DNA from: Desulfuromonadales bacterium
Lineage (GTDB): Bacteria > Desulfobacterota > Desulfuromonadia > Desulfuromonadales > UBA2294
Direction: 5' to 3'
Length of the DNA stretch: 8,695 bases
Assembly: GCA_014859615.1 (NCBI GenBank)
Contig: JACUTX010000097.1
Location: 1 to 8,695 of the forward strand
The notes beneath the pieces are model-generated. The model did no database searches. It saw only the letters and a program-made list of their open reading frames with translations, and was not told the origin of the DNA. The position numbers and the translations under genes are program-made. Each line of letters opens with the position of its first letter. Within the stretch, counting starts at the first letter, position 1. Shown here in pieces: positions 1 through 4,911 of this stretch.

Positions 1-70
1 GATAGAGGCATTTTTGGGATGATAATCATTTTACAAAAGCTCTCATATAACCATTTAGCAGCAGCGAAAA

Positions 71-153
71 GGGTGTCATTCCCGAGGGTGTAATCAAAGA
101 ATCCAGTCTTTAAAGCCATGGATCCCCGATAGAATCGTTCGGGGATGACACTC
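71..153. repeat. Degenerate MITE/REP-like palindromic element
   Basis: Outer inverted repeats GTGTCATTCCCGA (73-85) and TCGGGGATGACAC (139-151) match at 12 of 13 positions. Inside, ATCCCCGA (122-129) and TCGGGGAT (139-146) form a perfect 8-bp hairpin. GAATCCAG near 99-106 roughly mirrors TGGATCC near 119-125. The GTCATTCCCG ... GAATCCAG ... TGGAT ... GGGATGAC layout resembles small non-coding palindromic repeats found dispersed in many bacterial genomes. The left inner hairpin has decayed, so this is probably an old, immobile copy. No ORF is present. I see nothing else definable in 1-289 apart from a 5-bp hairpin at 247-260 without a T-tract. Confidence 0.6.
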
Positions 154-289
154 TTTCTTGAGTTTTTCTTATGATTCACAATAGTACTGAATAGTTACAC
201 TTTCATTACAATAATTGCCTGCTGCAAGAGTCTAGCGGAATGTGAGCAGATTGTCATCTGAAAGAAATAGCTGGAATATACGATGTTTG

Positions 290-958
290 CTACTGCTCCA
301 ATAATTTTCTGGATAAACTGTGCAGTTCTGAGTTGGCCAGTGCAACCACTTTCTTTTTAACTGTGCGGGAGTAGTATTCCTGCTCGGTCTTGGTCAGTGG
401 ATCGCCTTCCAGTCTCTTCTTGAACAACTCCTTTTGTTTCGGCGAGAAAAGCTGAGACAAGGCGTACTCTAGTGAAAACTCCTCATATCGGTCCTTGCGC
501 CGCCGATCCTTCTCGACTTTCTGCTCATAGTATAACTCAAACAACCCTCTGACCCTCTCCGGATCGAACTCATCCGCCCAATCGGCTGTTTGGTTGTGAG
601 CTAAGGCATCCCGCCAGGTTTTTACCTGATGTTTGTCGTCGTCGGAAAACGTTTTCTTCAGCTTGCTCAGCCACGAAAAGGACAAATGGTAGCAGGTGTA
701 GACAGCCGCAGACAACAGCAGTAGCCTGTGGTACCGTTCTTTGAGATCATCAGTAGGGAGCTGCTGCTCAACCAGCTCTGACTCAAACTGGTAGCTGTCG
801 GCGGCGTTGGCCAGTAAAACCGGAAACCCTTCCCAGAGGCGGGTGTCGTTGCTCTTGACCACATCGGCCAATGTTTCATTTACATCCAGCTCTTCGCTCG
901 GTTCGAACATCGGGAAGCCGAGTCTGGACAGGCTCTTGAGGAGTTTTTCGTCAGTCAT
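290..958 (-). CDS. Unrecognised protein, partner of nucleotidyltransferase; HEPN-like motif
   Basis: 222 residues, soluble, with no signal peptide or membrane segment. The start ATG lies inside the end of the upstream gene (shared ATGACTGA, 951-958), which implies translational coupling; an AAGGG-type ribosome site lies just upstream. Residues 70-125 look helical and contain WRDALAHN, giving R116-x4-H121, the spacing of the HEPN ribonuclease motif. Residues 145-160 are very charged. The C-terminal 60 residues contain SPKQKELFKKRL, then LTKTEQEYYSR and KKKVVALAN (about 172-209), which read like a helix-turn-helix DNA-binding block. I do not recognise a named family. Its pairing with a nucleotidyltransferase suggests the second member of a toxin-antitoxin-like module; which protein would be the toxin cannot be decided from sequence. 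The ORF is real on length and coupling; the function is inference. Confidence 0.75.
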   Translation of the reverse strand: MTDEKLLKSLSRLGFPMFEPSEELDVNETLADVVKSNDTRLWEGFPVLLANAADSYQFESELVEQQLPTDDLKERYHRLLLLSAAVYTCYHLSFSWLSKLKKTFSDDDKHQVKTWRDALAHNQTADWADEFDPERVRGLFELYYEQKVEKDRRRKDRYEEFSLEYALSQLFSPKQKELFKKRLEGDPLTKTEQEYYSRTVKKKVVALANSELHSLSRKLLEQ

Positions 959-1556
959 TTTGTTCGCCCTTCTGCAGTCGTTCCAGAAAGTGGTCTATGT
1001 TCGGTCGTAAGCGTACCTCGGCGACATCATAGCTAACTATCTCATAGAAGTGGGCAATAAGTTTTTCAAGATCCAGCTCGTCCTTGTGGGCTGTTGCCAG
1101 TCTGACGCAGTCTTCAAAGTCGACTCTGGTGCCGCGCAACAGCTTGCTTGCGATCAGATCGTAGTCATTCAGGATGCCGATATAAAGGTGTGAGAATTCA
1201 ACCAGCAGTTTGTTTTGGCCATCCTCCAGAGGGGAGAGGAACAACCCGGTTGTATGAATGCTGTTGCCCCGGAATATGTCGAAGTGAAAGAGTTCGCCTT
1301 TGCGTTGCCAGCCGGGACCATTGGTCTGCGTGTAACCCATTGCTGGCAATTGTTTTATCAGATAGTTGTATTCCCTGATATCAGGCACCATGAAATCGAC
1401 GTCTTTGGTTGAAGTCTTGACTCCCAGCAAGGTCATGACCGTGCCGCCACAGGCGATAAGGTGAACCTTGCGCCGCAGGAGACTGTTCCACGCCCTCAGG
1501 TTGTCGAGGAGTTTGTTTTTGTCGAGCCTGAATTCATTTTGTACAATTAAGTACAA
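951..1556 (-). CDS. Nucleotidyltransferase-fold protein, DUF6036/AbiEii-toxin-like
   Basis: 201 residues. The Pol-beta-type nucleotidyltransferase signature is visible: ACGGT (G37-G38), then 13 residues to D52-V-D54 in TKDVDF, and a third acidic residue D93 in FHFDIF. The C-terminal half is helical, with NDYDLIASKLLRG (K138, R141) and DFEDC, as in AbiEii/DUF6036 proteins where a lysine and acidic helix follow the catalytic sheet. Members of this superfamily act as toxins that add nucleotides to tRNA or protein, or as MNT antitoxins that modify HEPN toxins; which applies here is unknown. It is the first gene of a two-gene operon and overlaps its partner by 8 bp. The only plausible start in this frame is TTG at 1554-1556, inside a tandem operator-like repeat and with only a weak GGA upstream, so the first few residues are uncertain. 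Its promoter is probably covered by those repeats. Confidence 0.85.
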   Translation of the reverse strand: MYLIVQNEFRLDKNKLLDNLRAWNSLLRRKVHLIACGGTVMTLLGVKTSTKDVDFMVPDIREYNYLIKQLPAMGYTQTNGPGWQRKGELFHFDIFRGNSIHTTGLFLSPLEDGQNKLLVEFSHLYIGILNDYDLIASKLLRGTRVDFEDCVRLATAHKDELDLEKLIAHFYEIVSYDVAEVRLRPNIDHFLERLQKGEQND

Positions 1557-1603
1557 TCCATTGTATGTTAAAGTACAATATATTGTATAATTATGTACAA
1601 TAT
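1538..1603. repeat. Three tandem 22-bp dyad repeats, operator-like
   Basis: Three contiguous 22-bp units (1538-1559, 1560-1581, 1582-1603) share the pattern ATTGTA-N8-TACAAT; unit 1 begins TTTGTA. TACAAT occurs at 1552, 1574 and 1596, and (A/T)TTGTA at 1538, 1560 and 1582, always 22 bp apart, about two helical turns. Units 2 and 3 agree at 18 of 22 positions, 1 and 3 at 17, and 1 and 2 at 15. Half-sites of adjacent units also make TACAAT-N2-ATTGTA palindromes, one of them a perfect 14-mer (1574-1587). The array covers the start codon and likely -10 box of the nucleotidyltransferase gene, as expected for cooperative autorepression by a product of that operon. Confidence 0.75.
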
Positions 1604-1609
1604 TGGCAA
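1582..1609 (-). promoter_or_regulatory. Candidate promoter of the nucleotidyltransferase operon
   Basis: Read on the minus strand, TTGCCA (1609-1604) is followed after 16 bp by TACAAT (1587-1582), each 5 of 6 to sigma70 consensus. Transcription would begin near 1575, about 20 nt before the TTG start. The -10 hexamer is itself a half-site of the 22-bp repeats, so bound protein would block RNA polymerase. A perfect TTGACA (1620-1615) upstream is an alternative -35, but its best -10 partner (CATAAT) needs a 19-bp spacer. Confidence 0.45.
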
Positions 1610-1703
1610 TGTGCTGTCAAGAAGATGTTTTGCCATAAAAAGGATCTATCCCTGAAGGGGTGGCGTCATTGATCAGTTTTATTTATCGGGTTGGGAAAAA
1701 ACT

Positions 1704-1799
1704 TGGCGGGAACAGATGGGAATCGAACCCACCGGGGACGGGATACGCCCCCCACCGGTTTTGAAGACCGGGCGCGTCACCAGACTACGTTCTGCTCCC
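1704..1799 (-). tRNA. selC: tRNA-Sec (anticodon UCA)
   Basis: 96 nt including an encoded CCA. The acceptor stem has 8 bp, GGGAGCAG (1799-1792) with CTGTTCCC (1715-1708), typical of bacterial tRNA-Sec, followed by discriminator G (1707) and CCA (1706-1704). The anticodon stem is CCGGT/ACCGG with loop CTTCAAA, giving UCA (1764-1762), which reads UGA. A long G/C-rich variable arm and the T loop GGTTCGATT are present. It delivers selenocysteine to UGA codons with SelA/SelD/SelB, so the organism should make selenoproteins. Six T residues follow the CCA almost directly (1701-1696, minus strand). No convincing promoter is seen in the short gap upstream, which is largely the terminator of the preceding gene. 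Confidence 0.96.
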
Positions 1800-1810
1800 A
1801 AAAACAGAGG

Positions 1811-1850
1811 AAAAAGTGATACAGGCTGACGCGCGTCGGCCTGTATCGCT
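1811..1850 (-). terminator. Rho-independent terminator of the outer-membrane protein gene
   Basis: GATACAGGC (1818-1826) pairs with GCCTGTATC (1839-1847); a T-G wobble and GAC/GTC extend this to a 13-bp stem with a 4-nt loop, and three more outer pairs reach 1815-1850. On the minus strand the stem is followed by TTTTT (1815-1811). It lies between the stop of the beta-barrel gene (1888) and the 5' end of selC (1799), and so shields selC from read-through. Confidence 0.85.
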
Positions 1851-1887
1851 TCAATTTGATGAAGGATCTGATGCTTGTTGCTAAAGT

Positions 1888-2499
1888 CTAGTAGAGCCAG
1901 CGCAGGCCTACATTGACATTCTGAAACACAAAGAAATCGGCTTTGGTTTCACCAAAATCGAGGTTGTTGGTGCCGAGGAGGCGGTACCCGAAGTCGATGA
2001 CAAAATCGTCGCTGGTGTTCAGGGTGAAGCCGGCTCCGAGCTGGTAGGCAAAGGTGACAGCATCATTCCCGGAGAGAGCATCAGATGTGAGATCGAGTCT
2101 GGCTGCGCCGATCCCGCCGCCGAAATAGGGAGATACCATCCCGTTTTTATTGAAGTCGTAAAAAATACTCATCAGCAGATGATAGACGGTGATCTCGCCT
2201 TCAACGTCCGTCCAGTTGGCATTGAAGTTGAGCTGGTCGATTTCCTGGTAGATAACCCCGCCGGAAAATTCGAGACGACCGACGTCCCAGGCGTAACCGC
2301 CGGCAATCAAGCCGTTGTAACCGGGATCTGTCGAGATACGGGTGATGCTGGAGTCGTTGAGGTCGCTGATGCTGGCCCCCTTCATCTTGGAGAGACCGCC
2401 ACCGATGCTGAAATAAGGGCGGGCATCGTCTATCGCCATAGCCTGCGACGAACAGAGAAGGGCAAACAGAGTGAGTGCAACGATCAAAGATCTTTTCAT
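1888..2499 (-). CDS. Small outer-membrane beta-barrel protein
   Basis: 203 residues. The N-terminus MKRSLIVALTLFALLCSS has a basic head and hydrophobic core, with a likely signal peptidase I site after AMA (residue 22). The mature part opens with RPYFSIGGGLS and alternates polar and hydrophobic residues in short strands rich in Gly and aromatic residues (YAWDVGRLEFSGGV, VSPYFGGGIGAARL, FAYQLGAGF, FVIDFGYRLLG). It ends in NVNVGLRWLY, with an aromatic last residue as in BAM-dependent barrels. This fits an 8-strand OmpA-like or Opa-like porin-type barrel; the substrate or role is unknown. GGAGG lies 8 nt before the ATG. Upstream (2500-2690, shared with a divergent gene) a TATAGT at 2542-2537 is a possible -10 box, but no good -35 is seen. 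It is transcribed alone and ends in a strong terminator. Confidence 0.85.
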   Translation of the reverse strand: MKRSLIVALTLFALLCSSQAMAIDDARPYFSIGGGLSKMKGASISDLNDSSITRISTDPGYNGLIAGGYAWDVGRLEFSGGVIYQEIDQLNFNANWTDVEGEITVYHLLMSIFYDFNKNGMVSPYFGGGIGAARLDLTSDALSGNDAVTFAYQLGAGFTLNTSDDFVIDFGYRLLGTNNLDFGETKADFFVFQNVNVGLRWLY

Positions 2500-2630
2500 T
2501 GAGATATCCTCCGGTAAATTTCAGACGGTCCGTATCACTATAAGCAATTGTTATTTGGGGATAAATATCACAATATTTGACTAGTGGCAAGCGATTGATC
2601 ATTTATTGTCTTGTCTCTGCCGGCACAGGG

Positions 2631-2659
2631 TTGACAAACGCCGTCAGGATCATTAGATT
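2631..2659 (+). promoter_or_regulatory. Sigma70-like promoter of the FmdB-type gene
   Basis: A perfect -35 TTGACA (2631-2636) is followed after 17 bp by TAGATT (2654-2659, 4 of 6). Transcription would start near 2666, and the ribosome site TAAGGAG (2676-2682) lies 9 nt before the ATG at 2692. Confidence 0.6.
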
Positions 2660-2691
2660 AGTGTAAAATCTTAAGTAAGGAGTTTTTTACG

Positions 2692-2940
2692 ATGCCGATG
2701 TACGAATATAAGTGTCAGGATTGCGGTCTGGTTTTTGAAGCGAGACAGAAATTTTCCGATGCTTCTCTGACGGAATGTGTGGCGTGTGGTGGGTCGGTTG
2801 CGAAATTGATCTCCCGGACCGGATTTGCCCTGAAAGGGGGGGGCTGGTACGATCAGGGGTATAGTGAAAAGAAGGCCGCCTGCGCGACCGCCAGCAAAGC
2901 AGAGGGGTGTGCTGGTTGCCCGAAGGCCGTTAACGGCTGA
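2692..2940 (+). CDS. FmdB-family zinc-ribbon protein
   Basis: 82 residues. It opens with MPMYEYKCQDCG, the family hallmark, and has two CxxC knuckles, C8-C11 and C29-C32, that should bind one zinc. The stretch SDASLTEC and the following GGSVAKLISRTGFALKGGGWY also match the FmdB/CxxC_CxxC_SSSS family, ending at the usual conserved GGGWY. The C-terminal tail adds three further cysteines (C64, C73, C76 in CAGCPK) that could bind metal. FmdB is named from a putative regulator of a formamidase gene; the real role of most members is unknown. The gene has its own promoter, a strong ribosome site and a terminator at 3005-3031, so it is monocistronic. It is divergent from the beta-barrel gene, with no evident functional link. 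Confidence 0.92.
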   Translation: MPMYEYKCQDCGLVFEARQKFSDASLTECVACGGSVAKLISRTGFALKGGGWYDQGYSEKKAACATASKAEGCAGCPKAVNG

Positions 2941-3004
2941 TCGCTTCGCTTTTTGAATAGCCATTTTTTTTGGGTGACAATCTTTTAAAAGCCATGAATT
3001 TTTC

Positions 3005-3031
3005 AAAAGGCGACCTTGTGTCGCCTTTTTT
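3005..3031 (+). terminator. Rho-independent terminator after the FmdB-type gene
   Basis: GGCGAC (3009-3014) and GTCGCC (3020-3025) form a perfect 6-bp stem with a 5-nt loop, lengthened by AAAA/TTTT pairing and followed by a run of six T residues (3026-3031). It separates the zinc-ribbon gene from the downstream lipoprotein gene. Confidence 0.9.
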
Positions 3032-3242
3032 GTTGCGACTTTTGCTCCGACGACGCGTACAATCGGGTAAAGGGTGAGGGGGTTGCAAAAACTTTCCAAC
3101 TGCGGCGTTGCGGCAACTGTTTCGCTGCATTTAAGCCCGTTTCGACACTTTCATTGGCGACCATTGCGCACCTTGCATTGGACACTTTTTGCTGAGCCAT
3201 CCGATTTGATGTTTTTTTGCGCAAACATCAAGGGTGAAGTTA
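3032..3242 (+). promoter_or_regulatory. Leader of the lipoprotein gene with a hairpin by the ribosome site
   Basis: This gap must hold the promoter of the following gene, but none is convincing; the best match is TTGCGA (3033-3038) and TACAAT (3058-3063) with an over-long 19-bp spacer. GATGTTT (3208-3214) and AAACATC (3223-3229) form a 7-bp hairpin with an 8-nt loop TTTTGCGC, ending immediately before the AAGGGTG ribosome site (3230-3236). Short direct repeats are also present: GACACTTT at 3144 and 3181, and CATTG at 3152, 3162 and 3176. Any regulatory role is inference. Confidence 0.4.
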
Positions 3243-4310
3243 ATGAAAAAACCACTCTGTTTTATCACTTTTACTGTCCTCTCTCTTCTGCTTCTGGCCT
3301 GCAGCCAGCTCGGTTACTACAGTCAGAGTATCTCGGGGCATCTGTCGATCATGTCGGCGCGCCGTCCGATTGATGAGATGCTCTCCGACCCAAAAGTCGC
3401 TGCCGAACTTAAAGAGAAGCTGGTCCGGGCGGTTGCCTATCGACACTTCGCCACGGAATCTCTTTATCTGCCAAAGAACGACAGTTATCTTTCATACGCT
3501 GATACCGGTCGTTCGGCTGCACTCTGGAATATCGTCGCCGCTCCCGATGATTCGCTCGTCCCGAAGCAGTGGTGTTTCGTCATTGCCGGTTGTCTCCCTT
3601 ATCGCGGCTATTATGATCAGACCGAGGCAAATGCGTACGCAGGGAGGTTGACGGCCGAGGGGTATGATGTAAAGATTTACGCTGTTCCGGCTTATTCGAC
3701 CCTTGGCTGGTTTGATGATCCGCTGCTGAATACGGTCATCGATCTTCCTGAGTGGGGTCTGGCTGGTATTATCTTTCATGAGTTGGCGCATCAGCTGGTT
3801 TATGTGCAGGATGACGCGATTTTTAACGAGGCGTTTGCGCAAATGGTGGAGGAAGAGGGGGTGCGGCGCTGGTTGGCGGATTATGGGACCGACGAAATAC
3901 GCGCTGCTTTTCAGCGCTTTGAAACGCGGCAGGCCGGTTTTCGGGCGCTGTTGCAGCAGACCAGGGGGGCGCTTGCGGCCTGTTATGCAACAGATCGGGA
4001 ACATGCAGACCGAATCGCCTGTAAAGAGGAGGTTCTGGATCGGATGCAGCTTCAGTATGCAGAGCTGAAAGAGAGTTGGGGCGGCTATGCGGGTTATGAT
4101 GGCTGGTTCAGGTCACCTCCGAACAATGCCTCCTTTGTTTCGGCACAGACTTATCGCCATTATCTCCCGGCTTTCGAAAGAGTTCTTCAGGAGCAAAATG
4201 GTGACCTGAAACTTTTTTATGTTGAAGTCAAGCGACTGGCCGCTCTCTCTTTTCAGGAGCGAAAAGAGGTTATGGATCGACTGCTAACAAGAGATGATGA
4301 GCTGTTCTGA
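3243..4310 (+). CDS. Lipoprotein metallopeptidase, COG4324-type predicted aminopeptidase
   Basis: 355 residues from ATG 3243, preferred because AAGGG lies at proper spacing and the signal peptide then begins MKKPLCF; GTG 3234 would add three residues. The lipobox LLAC puts the lipidated cysteine at position 20, predicting a membrane-anchored protein facing the periplasm. Zincin residues are H179-E-L-A-H183 with a second glutamate, E196, in NEAFA. Other stretches match the predicted aminopeptidase family: YYSQS..GH near the start, ARRPIDEML, WCFVIAGCLPYRGYY, AYSTLGWFDDPLLNT and VEEEGVRRWL. The expected chemistry is zinc-dependent peptide hydrolysis; the substrate is unknown and aminopeptidase specificity in this family is a prediction. 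Length is normal and nothing looks broken. The downstream clpS operon is 282 bp away, so the two are probably separate units. Confidence 0.88.
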   Translation: MKKPLCFITFTVLSLLLLACSQLGYYSQSISGHLSIMSARRPIDEMLSDPKVAAELKEKLVRAVAYRHFATESLYLPKNDSYLSYADTGRSAALWNIVAAPDDSLVPKQWCFVIAGCLPYRGYYDQTEANAYAGRLTAEGYDVKIYAVPAYSTLGWFDDPLLNTVIDLPEWGLAGIIFHELAHQLVYVQDDAIFNEAFAQMVEEEGVRRWLADYGTDEIRAAFQRFETRQAGFRALLQQTRGALAACYATDREHADRIACKEEVLDRMQLQYAELKESWGGYAGYDGWFRSPPNNASFVSAQTYRHYLPAFERVLQEQNGDLKLFYVEVKRLAALSFQERKEVMDRLLTRDDELF

Positions 4311-4592
4311 TTCTTTGTTGGTCCGTTCGGTGTCCGGGAAATTTTTATTGACGAATGTGTCGCGTCTGTTGTTTGGTAAATCGTAAAGAAATTTGTAACT
4401 GTTCAGCACTTTTATTACGGCATAAGGTCTACAGCTGTTGCCCGCGTCCAATGTTGTCACTTAACTTCCCTTCGACAACAGCAGTAGCCCATATGCTGTG
4501 CGGTGCGAGCACGGTGCTGAATCATTACAGAGATTTTTGATCGTGCTGTTTTTGCAAAGCATCAGCCGCAGGTCAAACGAACGGGGCAATCC
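4311..4592 (+). promoter_or_regulatory. clpS leader with mutually exclusive stems
   Basis: No gene of any length is supported here. A weak hairpin (CGG/CCG) before TTTTTATT near 4328-4349 may end the lipoprotein transcript. Further on, CAACAGC (4476-4482) can pair with GCTGTTG (4434-4440), while the overlapping GACAACA (4474-4480) can pair with TGTTGTC (4452-4458). Each stem has 7 perfect pairs and they exclude each other. No sigma32-type heat-shock promoter is seen, and no sigma70 promoter with good spacing; TTGACG (4348-4353) lacks a -10 partner. The clpS promoter must be here but cannot be placed. Confidence 0.35.
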
Positions 4593-4904
4593 GTGACAGG
4601 TATGAATAAAGTCGAGCAGAAGACGGCGCAAAAGTCGGGGAAGAAGACCGCTTCGCCGCCGCTTTACAGAGTGCTGATGCATAATGACGACTATACGACG
4701 ATGGAGTTTGTTGTCAGTATGCTGGTTTCGGTATTTCACCTGTCGTTAACCGAAGCGGACCGCATCATGCTGCAGATACATTTGCGGGGGACAGGGGTCT
4801 GCGGTGTTTTTTCTTACGAGATTGCCGAGACGAAGATTCATCAGGTGCATGTGCAGGCGCGCCAACAGGGATTCCCCTTAAAGTGCAGCCTGGAAGAGGT
4901 ATGA
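4593..4904 (+). CDS. clpS: ClpS, N-degron adaptor of ClpAP
   Basis: 103 residues from GTG 4593, chosen because GGGG (4583-4586) lies 6 nt upstream; an ATG at 4602 would have only AGG one base away. Residues 1-22 are a polar, Lys-rich flexible tail like the ClpS extension that enters ClpA. The folded core begins at PLYRVLMHNDDYTTMEFV. Binding-pocket residues N31, D32, D33 and H63 are present, as is M37 at the gatekeeper position (Met40 in E. coli), which favours Leu, Phe, Tyr and Trp N-termini over branched residues. IHLRGTGVCGVFSYEIAETKI matches the second half of the core. ClpS hands N-degron substrates to ClpA. It is the first gene of the operon, with clpA 7 nt downstream. Confidence 0.97.
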   Translation: MTGMNKVEQKTAQKSGKKTASPPLYRVLMHNDDYTTMEFVVSMLVSVFHLSLTEADRIMLQIHLRGTGVCGVFSYEIAETKIHQVHVQARQQGFPLKCSLEEV

Positions 4905-4911
4905 GGCCAAA

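Noticed and set aside
1..289. Copy of the selC 3' end as an attR/attL duplication from an integrated island
   Set aside because: No stretch resembling the T-arm or acceptor sequence of selC was found here, and no integrase is in the window, so the island idea rests on gene position only.
1538..1603. CRISPR-like reading of the evenly spaced 22-bp repeats
   Set aside because: The units are contiguous with no unique spacers, each is a dyad, and they lie over a promoter; operator repeats fit better.
1640..1675. Terminator for selC at the CCCCTTCAGGG hairpin
   Set aside because: The stem has only about 4 bp and the T-run is set back from it; the T6 right after the tRNA is a better candidate end.
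2440..2499. Lipoprotein signal (LLC) in the beta-barrel precursor
   Set aside because: The residue before Cys16 is Leu, which breaks the lipobox, while AMA at 20-22 is a good signal peptidase I site.
2930..2970. UGA at the end of the FmdB-type gene as a selenocysteine codon
   Set aside because: The frame stays open only briefly after TGA and reaches TAG, the family ends near this length, and no convincing SECIS hairpin follows.
4311..4592. Heat-shock sigma32 promoter for clpS
   Set aside because: No CTTGAA with a properly spaced CCCCAT-like box could be found.
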